Part shown: positions 30,069 through 41,052 of the stretch, one piece after another
How positions within the stretch are numbered: position 1 is the first letter of the stretch
Layout of the letters: each line of letters begins with the position of its first letter
DNA from: Chondrus crispus
Lineage: Eukaryota > Rhodophyta > Florideophyceae > Gigartinales > Gigartinaceae
NCBI RefSeq assembly: GCF_000350225.1
Contig: NW_005179285.1
Coordinates: forward strand, 1-64,000
Direction of reading: 5' to 3'
DNA length: 64,000 nucleotides
Notes under the pieces: generated by a model
What the model was told of the DNA's origin: nothing
The model's database searches: none
What the model saw: the letters and a program-made list of their open reading frames with translations, nothing else
Program-made: the position numbers and the translations under genes

Positions 30069-32623
30069 TTACCCTTTTTTCGAACTACCGGTGCTATCGG
30101 AGCTACCCCCCTGGCTATCGTCGGCCAGGTCTTCTCCGGGTGGCCGGCCGCGTGGGTCGGGACTATTCCTCCCCTGCGGCTCGGCAGCCTTGGCAAAGTA
30201 CTCGGGTACTTCCGGGCCTTGACCTGCGGCGTCCGGTCGTCGCAGGATATGGGGGACGAAGCCAGTCGGCTCTCCTTCGTGACCCTCCGTGGGTAGGGGG
30301 TACGGATCCTCTACCGAGTCTTGCAGGTACATTATCGCATTTTGTACCTGTTGGGGTAACCGAGAACGGTCTCGGTCCCCTCTTTCTCCTTGTCGGGGGT
30401 ACCTTGTGTCCGCCTGCCGGTAGGCGGGTCGATCCCGACGATCGACTTCGTTACGACGGTACCCGCCCCCACGGGGGGCGAAGCGAGCGCCCCCACCCGA
30501 ACGATTCGGGAAACCTTGACGCGGGGGATGACCCTCGCCGACCGCTTGCCGGAGGAGATTGCGCGCCCCGGGGCGCGTCTCCATCTGGTAGCGGTGGTTC
30601 CTGTACGCCGTGAACATTCGTTGTTCCGGCGACAGGAACGGGCACGCATACATGGCATGCCCGTACGTACGGCATAGCCAGCACACGTACGCGCTGCCGT
30701 CCGTTGAGGCGAAGGTCGCCGCGTGCCGCGCCTCCTCATCGATGAGGAGGGGCACGCGAGGGGCTTCACCTCCGGTATCTCGGTTGGAGATGTGGAGCTC
30801 AGCGATACGGGGGTCTGTACCCCTGGGCGCTCTTGGGGTGGCCGCGAATGCGGTCGAGTAGCTCGACGTCGTTCCGGTCGACATTGGTGAAGGGGGTCGA
30901 CCCCCCACTGGCCCTGCTCCGTGCGTAATGAGGACAGGGTCGGCCTGCCACTCATCCTCCCCGACGTGGAGGGTAGAGGCGGGCGAACTTGTTGCGGCGG
31001 ACTTCGTAGTCCTGCCAGCCCTCCCTGCCGGTTTCGAATCCGGCAGAGGTAAACCGAGTCAAGCGCGGTAAGTGGTCACTTCCGCCGTTGCGATACGGCG
31101 GATGGTCAGAAGATCGGTCTTCTGGCGGCTCGGCAGCCGCTGCACGGTCTCGGAAACTGCGGCACGGGTCGCAGGAGCGAGTCCCCGCACGAAGTAGTGC
31201 GCAAGGGACTGTTCGGAGAACACTGCCGTGCACCGGAACGCGGCAGTTTCGAGCCGGTCCGCGAACGTGCTCTCCGTTTCATGAGATTGCTGTCGCGCCG
31301 TCGCGACAGCTTCGTACGCTTCACCTAACACGTCGTCAATTATGTAGCGTTTGAGGAACTGGTTCACGAGTCCCGGCCAACTCACGTCGTCGTGTAGTTG
31401 GCCGGCGCGGAGGCCACGCATCGTATAACTCGTATACAGGCGCTTCGCGTCGCGCTCTAAGAAGTGCGCGAGGACTCTCACGGCAACACCTTCGGTCAGG
31501 TCTTGCGAGTTGAAGGTGATTCGGATATCCTTCAAGAACGGCAGCAGCTCGATCGGGTCCGTACCGTCAAAGCTACGCATCGTGGGACGGATCCCACGAC
31601 AGCGTTGGACGTACTTTGCGATCCGTCCCGCGTCACCCGAGGTGACGAGCCTCAAGGTGATATCCAAGTGGTACATACGATAGTCAGCGACGGCGCTGAA
31701 CTCTTGGATCATCGTATGCACCGGCTCGAGCCCGGGCTTGGCGGGACCTAGCGTGCCGAAGGAGGTAACCGGTAGCGTACGGACGTCTACCAGACCTGGA
31801 TGCTCGGCATAACTCCCCGGCGAGGATCGACGGAGAACACCGGTTCTCCGGATCCGCGAGCGGCTCCTCCACGGTCCTGTTCGTCCGCGTACGATACGCG
31901 GTCCATCTGCCGCCTACTTCCGGGGATAGGCGGCAATGCTTGGGTCTCGGACGCGAGATTCGCGCCCGTCGGAGGACGGATTCCTTCCGCAGTCCGACTA
32001 GTGTCGGCGCCCGTCGGACGCCAGCCTTCCGGAGCGACGGCGCTCGGAGGTACGGCACCACCGGGCCCTCTCGTGGGGGCACCGGGCAGCCTTGCGGCCA
32101 TGGTCCGTTCCATGTCACGAGCACGCTGTCGCGTAGCGTTGAGCTCGGCGGAGAGGTGCGCGAACGCACCCAACTGTTCTGCTGACGGGGACGGTCGATC
32201 GTCGGGACGTCTCGTCGAGGTCGGCCTCGTGGGGCGACCTTGCCCGTGCAGTACGGGCTGTGCGAGGCGTGAGTCTTCGACGAGCACCAGTCGCGAGTGT
32301 AACTCGTCGACTAGTGCTCGGAGATTCTCCAAGGACTGGCTGACTCGATCGAACCTCCCTTGACGTAGGGAGCGGAGCTCGTCCATACATCGCGAGTAGA
32401 CGGCGTCCGTCACGTCTATACGGAGTGAAGTACGGACTTCCTCGATGTAGTCAGCTATGCGATCGAACATCGCAGCCGCTTGTCCTTCGGGGGACTCGGG
32501 CGACGGTTCGCGGTCTCGGAGACCAGCGTCGCCGTCGCCGAACGGCAGTGATGGTGCGTGCATAGCGGCCGCCCTCGGATCCGCCGGTTCGGACCGGATC
32601 GAGGTGGTGTATTCTTGACTCAT
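30069..32623 (-). pseudogene. Gypsy gag (frameshifted)
   Basis: Compared with the intact 875-residue Gag at 44296-46923, this copy is split over three frames: 32623-31787 from ATG (MSQEYTT), 31721-31059 and 30908-30069. Residues in order: a charged N-terminal region; a helical Retrotrans_gag-type domain (MRSFDGTDPIELLPFLKDI, YTSYTMRGLRAGQL, ESTFADRLETAAFRC); one zinc knuckle CWLCRTYGHAMYAC (C-x2-C-x4-H-x4-C, about 30650); an Arg/Gly-rich RNA-binding stretch; and an acidic tail ending SSDSTGSSKKG. The breaks lie near 31790 and 30950. Confidence 0.9.
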
Positions 32624-32685
32624 CTCAACGCGTACGGACGCGGAGGAAAAAGAAAGTCTTCTCGGAAAGATCTCGTGGTCTTCTA

Positions 32686-32698
32686 GGTCGGGAGACCA
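32686..32698 (-). other. Primer-binding site of the 13.4-kb Gypsy element
   Basis: TGGTCTCCCGACC on the minus strand, one base inside the 5' LTR. TGG pairs with the CCA end of a tRNA; the implied tRNA 3' end is GGTCGGGAGACCA. I could not assign the tRNA. The identical site follows the LTR at 44274. Confidence 0.8.
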
Positions 32699-32699
32699 C

Positions 32700-33380
32700 T
32701 GTAGCATAAACACCCCCAGACGACTGGAAGTGTATGCGCAGTTCGACCTGTAGACCCCGGATCGGAGAAGGGGTGAAGCGGGCCAACCAGCTACGGAACC
32801 GGGCTCGGGCCTGGGTAGCGGTGGTAGAGCGGGAGCGAGCAGGGACGCCCGCACGCACGAGCGGATCGACGCCTCGACGCCCCGGAGCAGCACTGGGTGA
32901 CGTACCAGTGCTGACGAGCGGAAGCGGTTCCGTGCTCGCTCGCGTGCTGCGCGTCCACTCCGGCTCGGCTCCGACTAAACGAGCGCGAAGAGCGAAGGCG
33001 ACGTTTAGAATAAGCTGGGTGGAATGACCTTGGCGGTTCGTCGTCGACAAGCCCGTGCTTGTCCCCCCCCGTCCGCCGTCGGTCTGCTCCATATTTAATA
33101 TACAAAACAATCTATCATAACACTACAGTACCGAGGTACTGTAGTGGGCTACTGTAGTGCAGGTCGGCCTGCACTGTAATACTGTCAGCTATGTCGAGGC
33201 TGACAGTACACGTATTACCCGTGGTGCGTGCGCGCTTCGTTCGCGCGTGGTACACGTGTGCACGTGTGCTGTGGGCACACGTGGACACGCTCGGTGGTAC
33301 TGTAGAGCGTCGGACTCTACAGTAACTAAATCAATCGTGATCTAATCTAAATTGAGTCCCCCAGGGGGGGTTATGCTACA
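32700..33380 (-). repeat. 5' LTR of the 13.4-kb Gypsy element
   Basis: 681 bp, same ends and hairpin array as 20018-20698, with about 11 substitutions between the two. Its outer end (33380) is followed by the target repeat ATGTC. Confidence 0.93.
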
Positions 33381-34700
33381 ATGTCCACTTGAGAGGGCTT
33401 GTTAGTTTTTATGGCCACTGCTTTTGTCATATCTGGAACAAAACGGAGAAAAGAACCAATGAATCCTTCGGTTCTGTCAAGTTCCTCAAGCGCTTTCCTC
33501 TTTTCCACCATTTTGTACCCGACCAGGCAGGTAACATGAGCACCACCTCCTTCGAGCTCATGAGAATCATCCCGCTCGAAGACAAACTTTCTGCACGCGA
33601 GCATGTTGTTGATTCTCGACACAACTGCACTTTGTTTATCACAGGCACCTGAAAAATTGTTCATCCCAGAGACGCGGCTAGCATGTATGTTGTTTTGTAC
33701 TGACGCGGAGTTTCCCCCTTGACTTTTAAAAATGTGCCTGTGAAGTCTCGAAACACAGGCTGTATTCCTATCCCGCATGAAGACAGAAATTCGGCTGAAT
33801 CGGTGGTCAATGTCCTCATGTGTGTGCCAAACTGGTAGAAAGTTAACAACAATTCGGTTGAAGAGCCCTTTATGCACCATGTAATCACAAAATGCAAAAA
33901 GAAGCGATTCTTGTTGTCTTTTGATGTATTATCTAGCTGAACATTTAGCTCTTTCGGAAAACAACTCATACCTTGAGCTCTTTTTGCATCTCGCAACAGA
34001 AAAAGTGAGCGACGTAGCGCATCAAGTGTCTGATTTGCACCTGAGGGGATGTTGTCGGCTGACGTGAATAAACAAACGAAATGCTGTCCAGAAAATGCCT
34101 CGTGATAGCAAACACCAGTGACCTTCTGCTTGAGAGCCTTCCCCGTATCTCTTTTTGTCGTCGTGTAGAAGCGCGGTAGTCCAAACTTCGCCTGGTCGGC
34201 CCCGTCAATAATTACGAAAAGAATCTCCTGGGGCTTGTCAATTGCTTTTGACTGAATGAGTCGATATTCAGCTCGCTCAGAGTGGATTTGCTGCAGATGT
34301 GCGCGGAATCCTTTCTTAAGTTTTTCTCCAGATTTTTCATATCCTGTTCTCCAAGCAATTGATAGCATACCCTCCTTAAAGCTTTTGCACGTGTCACAAA
34401 CGGAAAATCCGTGTCTTCGTCCACACTTGATATGTGAGGCATACTGCTTCCAAGTTTCGTAAAAGTGAGAAGAAGAGCACGCTCGACGGCCATACATCCC
34501 TTCATTTTCTCGAAACAGCATGTAAACGAGGTATTTATTTCCATGTGGGAGGTGCCGCTCGATGCTGTGCGGCATTTCATCTCCAAGATCGTCTGCCAAG
34601 GCTCACAGTAATGAAATCACCGAGGATGTTTTAGTTGCGCTCCCATCCGATCCCCCATTCTCCCGGGGAGGTGGGCGGCGTTCGCTGAAGGTAGTTCCAT
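33381..34700 (-). pseudogene. DUF7869-type transposon gene, 5' part, interrupted by the Gypsy insertion
   Basis: Reading leftwards: frame 34599-33661 has IKCGRRHGFSVCDTCKSF, EILFVIIDGADQAKF and LNVQLDNTSKDNKNRFFLHF. A frame change near 33850 leads to frame 33880-33371 with GLFNRIVVNFLPVWHTHEDI-DHRFSRIS. The series LDNT...KNRF...FLPVWHTHEDID..FS matches the signature I recall for DUF7869, a domain of uncharacterised transposon-encoded proteins of plants, algae and oomycetes. A TGA (34603-34605) separates it in frame from upstream codons. The last codons run into the LTR and really continue at 20017. Confidence 0.65.
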
Positions 34701-35850
34701 GACATTGGCAATCACGGTCCTTGACACTTAGTCCTACTGTGTTCAAAGAGGTCTCTACAACACGTTCTGAGAAAGCTTCGTACCCGGCGACGGCCAGTTT
34801 AGGATTGATTACAACGTTACCATACTCAGTACAGAAAGTTTGTCCCAGTCCGTAACGTAAAAAGAGAACCTGTTGCTGGAAAACATGGTTTGGTCGAAAG
34901 GTCGCAGAAATGACTGGTATTGACAGGGAAACGGAAGATCCCAAGTTGTTATTCGCACTGCATTGGAGCCATTCCAAAGATGTTAGAGGTGCATGACAGT
35001 CCTAGACAAGCACAACTTCTTTATTAGGAGTGAAAGTCTCTCCATTGAAGTTGTTCACATGCTGTACTGCATTTTTCGTGATATCCCCATCAATAGAGCC
35101 GTTTTCTGTCAAACACATTCGTATTGGCGAAGGGCACCAACCTGATTTCGTGAGCCATTGCAACGTATCGGACAAATGTCGAAAGTCATTTTCCTGACAA
35201 GGTTCTAACTACCTTGAAATTACTTTTTGCCGGACGCATTTGAAAAAGAGGGGCAAGAAGTCCGGATACAGAGACGGCTATACCGACTGTGACGTGCTTA
35301 CCGTGATCTTTGACGTCAATAAACCTTCTGTCATGATGTGAAGATGCTGATGTGAAGGAGCGGATCTGTTTTCCGAAATCTGCAAGGACGCTGGTCTCAT
35401 CGGAAATCCGAATTCGATTCGGATCCTGAAATATGCCTAGGTACTTTTTGCCAATTTAAAGAAGGAACTATTCTAACTTGCCTTGATGGGCGTTGTTCAG
35501 TGCTCCGAAACTTGCTGCAGTAATGTTTTTTAGAATCAAGATATGTCAAGGGACTTTTGCGAGCACACAAAAAGATGGAATGGCGGCCGGACATGGTTAA
35601 CTACTGCAAAAACTGCGGCATCTGTAGTTTGATATTTTGGCTTGCATGCTTTGCATGATGTGCATACCAATTGCAATTAATTTCTGGGAGGCTGGGATAG
35701 ATATGTTGCAGATGTGTTCTTTTTCTGAGTCTTGCAGCACGTTGCTCCTTGCAAAATGATGAATGGAATCACGCAGTTTTGCTAGTGCCTCCTGCTGACC
35801 CAATTCGTAGGCCCCTTTTATGCGGGGTCCGGTTGAGCGCTTCACGCCGG
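34700..35850 (-). pseudogene. Decayed pogo-like DDE transposase
   Basis: Scattered minus-strand pieces align in order with the intact transposase at 41053-43149. ASQKLIAIGMHIMQSMQAKI (about 35650) matches its N-terminal helical region (AASRGFAINDDMLKTLMAKI). ISDETSVLADFGK...SHH (about 35400) matches NMDETSIDAEHGK...THH, the first catalytic Asp. GKHVTVGIAVSVSGLLAP matches GRHVTAVIVVSASGLKAP. VVLV, a stop and DCHAPLTSLEWLQ (about 34990) matches LLTLDGHSSRNGVEWLR, the second Asp. Multiple stops and shifts show it is dead. It adjoins the DUF7869-type remnant on the same strand. Confidence 0.7.
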
Positions 35851-36543
35851 AGATACAGGACGCATCATGAATGCTGCTATGGGTTTGGAGTAGCTAAGAG
35901 GCTACTCGCCATTTTTCTCATCTTTCCTTCCTTGCGTCTGGCGTTTGAATGCTGGGGCTTGCACCCGCATTGAGGAGGGCATTTCGCAAGAACACGTGGT
36001 GTTGGTCATGTCCTTGGCAGGCGCACCAAAGGGATGTGAGGGAATGGTGATTTTTTGGCGGAACCAGATTTCTGCTTATGTTGATATAAGAGAAAGCATG
36101 AAAGTACATTTTGAAATATGGTGTCCGAAATTAAGCCCTGTCCAAAATTAAGCCCTTCAGAACGGTGCCTTGCTCTGTTCACCACGTCCGTGGTTGATTT
36201 GTGCCTGCGCAAACGCCCCGTGTCGGGGGCCTTTCTACCTGACACTTTTCGGTGCTGTAGATTTGTACAATATCGGTTCTTGTATGTCAGTCGGCAGTTA
36301 TTGGCCTTTTCATTTATACAAATACGATATAAAGTTTTGCATACAGTCTCAAAGTTCCAGAGCGAAGCACACTTGTTGGATGGAAATAAGTCAAAATATG
36401 TGATGACTGAAATTTAGAAATGGATATCGTCGACGGCTTGGCGGCATTTTACGTGCATCCGGGCGCAGCCGAAGTCTAGTTACGGGAACAATTGAAGCCA
36501 GCGAATCATGAAGTACCTTCCTTCCGCTTCTTTTTGACACCAA
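35851..36543. other. No gene recognised
   Basis: About 700 bases between two transposon remnants, with only short unsupported frames on both strands. Confidence 0.5.
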
Positions 36544-38420
36544 ATGCACTGTACGCGTGGGTTTTCCAACCCACACACACCCGGCCTGCTCCTGCCACTT
36601 CTTTCTCGTCCGGACGCCCTTGAATCCGGGGAAACGACCTCTATTTCTCAAAGCTCCGATCGGGACCCAGCCTTACTCTCCTCTGTTCCGACCTGTTCGT
36701 TCGCCCTGCCACTTCTCCAACCGCTTGTTTGTCTTCCAATCGCCCTTCCGTCGCCCGACCTCGTTCAACACCACAATCTCAATCGTGACAATGCTGCCCA
36801 CGCCATGTTTTCCCATCAGTCCTCGCAGCCACCGCCGCCTTCCGCCTGTTGGCGCTGCAGTCGCCCTCGCGTCCTGCGCCACGACTCTCTTAACCCCCAA
36901 GGCCTCAGTCGACACTGCGCACACGCCCTTTTACTTAGCAAGCCGAATTGCCCCTGCTATCATCAATCACCAGCATGTGGACTCCGACGGAGCGACCGCC
37001 GCACACCCCGATTTTCCCACACCTACGCGCACTGCGATCATTCGCCTTTATAGGTCCGCGCTAGCCCCCGCAACAATGGAATCGCACGGCACACCTGCAA
37101 TCCCTCTTGTTTGTGTAAGTCCGAGTACCTCCCCATCGGAGCCAGGGACAGTACGCATTGAGGAAATTTCTGAACGCCCCCGAAAACCCCCCACGACAAA
37201 TGCAACAGTACCGACAACCTGTGGTGCTCAGCCTGTGACCCCACACTCGCCAAAAAAGCACAAGCGGCGACCGCATTGCGAAAAATCATAAAAAACTGCA
37301 ACAAGAGGTGGAAAGGATAGAAGTAGGACTCAGATGGACGTCGTAAATCCAGTGTACGAACCAGATTTGAAGGAGGTATACTATTTCCTTTACAGGAAAA
37401 CCTTCCCAGTTCTTCGACAGATACATCGTACTTGGGAAAATGTTTTATCTGCGTGTAAAACATGACACAAAGAGAGTGCCATTCGTAATCAATCTACTAC
37501 AAGTCGTTCGATCAGATCTCATCAAGGGCTGTTCTCTAGGAGAACTTTTCCAAAAAGCATGGCGACTCCGGTTTTGACTATTTTCACGCGAACTGAGGAA
37601 CGACAAAGAACTTGGAGCCGGACCCGCCGTGGGACCTGTTTCGTCATCGCACCGTAAATTGCGTGCTAAAAACGCCAGCCCCTGTCAAGGCAGTTGTCTG
37701 AAAGTTCGCCTCTGGGTTCTCGACGGCTGAGTTTGCACGCCTTTTTTGGTACTTTCTACAGAATAGGCTGCGAACGAAGCATATCAGAGTTAAGTCCTGG
37801 AATTGAAGAGACCAGCTCGATCGAGGATACAACCGGGATGCGTTCTGGTCTGACACAATAGCAAAGATTTTCAACGACCCTACTTATCGCCCTGTGTATT
37901 CATTTCAGGTCGTTTTGAAGGAATTAATACCGCTGAACCTCCCTCCGCCACAAGAGATAGGCTCTATATGAAGCGGCAATATCATGCAGCGAGGAAATGT
38001 TTTTCGGTGGCTTACCACAACTGAGCGAAATCTGGGCAGAACGACCCTGAACTGTTCTCCCAGTTCACTGTTCTAGGAAGAGACAGGACTTAGACGCATA
38101 GGTACTGTTTCAATTATTACAATGTGGGACAAATTTTCTGGATCAGTCATTGATGGACTGCTTCTATCGTGTGTGACCTCAGTAGTGCCAAGTCGGAAAC
38201 GCAGACGGTCGATTTTCGTAAGTCAGAGCGGAACCGAACTCGAATGCATGAAAGTAATCGTGAACTACGCTACAACGCAGTACTCAAAGTGTGTTGCTGT
38301 TCCTCGGAAATTAGGGCAAGGCACGAATTCTCAGCTTGAAGACAACATAGGTATAACCTTTTGTCATATTAAAAAACCTGGCAAGCTGGAAAAGCCCTCT
38401 CGGAAGCGGACGAAATGAGC
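36544..38420 (+). pseudogene. Possible Myb/SANT-like partner gene of a Harbinger-type element
   Basis: A 244-codon frame (36557-37291) encodes a Ser/Thr/Pro-rich protein ending in a basic patch (SPKKHKRRPHCEKS). Further on, in broken frames, YNRDAFWSDTIAKIFNDPTY and PLNLPPPQEIGSI (about 37820-37970) resemble the FW..V...FN segment of SANT/trihelix-like proteins encoded by protist and plant mobile elements. It faces the Harbinger-like remnant at 38765-39880, and PIF/Harbinger elements typically carry such a pair. The similarity is weak. Confidence 0.3.
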
Positions 38421-38764
38421 AAGAGCGGACCTGAAGACACGCGAGAATTTTTGGAAATGATTTACGTAGGGGTCCTCGCCAAATGTCAGGACTTTCACTC
38501 CTTTAGTTCAACAGAATGTCGAGGGACTATCCATACGAATACATAGTTCGCGTGGCATTTGTTTTCGAAAAACAAAAAGGCACACAACATGACATCAGAG
38601 ACCACTTTTGCTCTCTGGCGAGCACGATTCGATATCCGGAAAGTGCACAGTGTGACGTGTCACGTCAATGCTTTGTGTCAAGAGACATGGGCCAAGACTC
38701 ACGGTTTTCGGAAGAATCATCCTGAAGGCAAGTAAATAGAAAATTGGCGACACATACTAAATAA

Positions 38765-39880
38765 TCAATTCAGAGCAGAAGTTGACGATTTTCCTGATGA
38801 GAGGCGAACCAAGACATCGTCTACACACCTTCTTAGAATCAACGTTGTTTTTGTAGATCTATCCGCTCCTGGGAAACTCTGTGGATCCGCATTTTGGACC
38901 TTTTCATGCCACTTCTGTAACGAAATGTTTGCAGTGCGCATTGCCTCAAGGCCTCCGTGAAAATCCATTTCTGGCGACTTTGGTTTGTTGTCGATGCAAA
39001 AACTATGCAGAAGCATTACAGCGCAGACAGTCTTGTTACTTACTTGAATAGAAATCCGAGTGGATTCCACGAAATACCCCATCTTCACTTAAGAATTTCA
39101 AAAGCTTGTTCACTGTGCACTCTCAAAAAGCTCTGATAAAAATCGAAACCTTCGTCATATACGTCATTCATGGCTGATTAAATTGGAATGGATACTTAAG
39201 TGGTGCTGTCGTATGCATCTTTGGAAGAAATCTAGAAGGTAAAAGGCATAGCTTGGTTTTCTAAAAGCCTACCGAGACTGTAAATTGCATTGCATGTGCG
39301 AAAGCGTCATGATTAGAACCAACCACATTTGAAGAAAATGAAACGAAGCGACACCGTGCATTAACAACAGCCTGAACATATAGGGCGTAATATCCATTGC
39401 AGTTGTAGAAGGGTTGGATTCCAAACTTCTCTCGGCTTTCCAATGGGAATGGCCATCACATCTAAAGCACCAACACAACAGTCAAATGGACTGCCCCTAT
39501 TTCGGGATGGTTTGAATTCCAAGGCACGCTGCTTCAAAATCATTATGCCGGTCATGGCGTGAGGTTCCATTCACAAATTATCCACGAGTTTATTCAGGAT
39601 ATCGTGATGTGCATTGTTCACAGTGGCGCTGCAAATTTCGAATTTCCATTTAACGTCCAAGTATGTGCCTCCGGCAAGCATTCGGAGCGTAATCGACACC
39701 TTCGTCGAAGCGCAAAGCGCATCGCTTCCCCTTTGATTTCTCATATTTATGTTGAGTGCAGAACGCATTTGGGTCCCAAGATGGTCGAAACAGGCCTTAA
39801 TCACCTGAAACGTCATCCGGAAGTCTCTGTCCGATAATGAAGACAACATAGCTCGGCACCAATAGTCCAAATGGGCTTAG
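38765..39880 (-). pseudogene. PIF/Harbinger-like (DDE_4) transposase remnant
   Basis: Reading leftwards through several frames: LSDRDFRMTFQVIKACFDHL and STKVSITLRMLAGGTYLDV (N-terminal helix-turn-helix region), SPFDCCVGALDVMAIPIGKP (first catalytic Asp, in the usual GAIDG position), NCNGYYALYVQAVVNARCRF and VGSNHDAFAHA (second Asp, usual GS.HD), then after a gap KMGYFVESTRISIQ...LHSFCIDNK, the characteristic C-terminal end. At least three frame changes make it inactive. Confidence 0.7.
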
Positions 39881-40731
39881 TACTTAGGACACCGAGGCGT
39901 CTCTAAATAAATCGTTTCAGTTCGGCCAGAAGTTTGTCCTGATCGAGGATGGAGTTCTTGACGAATGATAAAGCTTCGTCTTTTCTGCATGCAACGAAAT
40001 AAATCGCAATAAAAAATAGATAAAGGCTGGACCAGATGTCGTCTATCTGCAAGCTTCATTGGGGAAGAAACTTTTAAAGATATTTTTGCAGAGCAGTGTC
40101 GATTGCGTGCATGGGTTTAGCATATGGATCTGCAGAAGGTGAGCGAAGACGCCTGATACTAGTAGTCTGTTTATTGCAGGCCTCTCGTGAGGGTGGACCA
40201 AGAGCTGAGGTAGAAGGGTCTATTTCCCTTTCCATTCTGCGGATGCACGACGGTTCTTCACTGCGCATGACCACCCGGTGTTTAGGATCGCAATGCGTTA
40301 TGGGACGGTTCGCACGGAGCAATCCGCGCTTAGATCCGTTCTACAGTGTTACGTGTATCTGTATATTTATATACAAATAACTGAAGTTGAAGAAGATGCT
40401 CGAACAAACAAAAACCCGACACACACACAACATCAGATGACGAACTCGCCTCCGACTCCGCGCGCGCCGCCTACGGCATTACCCGCGGCCAGCACGCTCG
40501 GTGCCAGCGACTCGAGCGAGGTCCGCGTCGAACATTCGTGTGCGAAACAGTCTCGGCACCGCGCGCTACCCCAGCCGCTCATGTAGCCCCAGGACAAGTC
40601 GGCCCTACTCGAACCCAGACGCTACCTCTCACGTGCGCCTGGATGACCGTAGCGGCTACTAAACCCCATGCCCCTGCTTGTGTCACCCTCTCCCCTGTCC
40701 ATGCAAAACACACACGAGTCGAGCTGCCACC
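39881..40731. other. No gene recognised
   Basis: About 850 bases with short Pro/Ser-rich frames only (for example 40278-40586). It sits between the Harbinger-like remnant and the left end of the pogo-like element. Confidence 0.5.
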
Positions 40732-40733
40732 TA

Positions 40734-40779
40734 CCCCTCCCAAAAGGGATTTTTGGGACAAAGGGCAATTTGGGACGCC
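40734..40779 (+). repeat. Left TIR region of the pogo-like element
   Basis: CCCCTCCCAAAAGGG starts at 40734. A GGGAC-ended unit occurs twice (AAAAGGGATTTTTGGGAC, then AAAGGGCAATTTGGGAC); the right end has it once. Confidence 0.75.
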
Positions 40780-41052
40780 AAAATCGATGCAAATCTACAC
40801 AGTTCCCCTTATGTGATCAATGTTTAATAGTGATATCCCTTCTACCTTGATCCAGACGTAATGCACCGACCGTTGATCCAATCCCGAACAGATCTTGCGC
40901 TTGGCTTCCCGCCAAACTCATGAAAATACAAAAAAGCATGCAAACAAACAATAACACGGCCTGTTCAAACACTGTGCTCCTTTTGCATACTATTTCAACC
41001 TCATGCACGCGTAAAATGGGATGAATGGTTCTCACATCTCGCTCTCAACACT

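Larger units (their letters stand above)
20018..33380 (-). mobile_element. 13.4-kb Ty3/Gypsy chromovirus-like retrotransposon with antisense module
   Basis: Complete element bounded by two 681-bp LTRs (20018-20698 and 32700-33380) differing at about 11 positions by eye (about 98.4% identical). LTR ends form the inverted repeat TGTAGCATAA/TTATGCTACA. The flanking 5-bp repeat ATGTC (20013-20017 and 33381-33385) fixes the borders. On the minus strand the order is LTR, primer site, gag (three frames), hairpin, pol (two frames, protease-RT-RNase H-integrase-chromodomain), hairpin plus purine tract, a 4.6-kb extra segment carrying a plus-strand ORF, a second hairpin plus purine tract, LTR. Frameshifts and a stop in the chromodomain make gag-pol defective. 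High LTR identity with broken genes suggests it was mobilised in trans or decayed quickly. Confidence 0.93.

Noticed and set aside
32734-33345. Open frames inside the LTRs (also 20052-20428)
   Set aside because: LTR sequence carrying promoter and hairpins; the frames are not maintained in the diverged LTR at 43570.
20018-33380. Interpreting the two 681-bp repeats as solo LTRs or as a segmental duplication
   Set aside because: The matching ATGTC flanks, primer site and purine tract at the correct inner ends, and the gag-pol order show one complete element.
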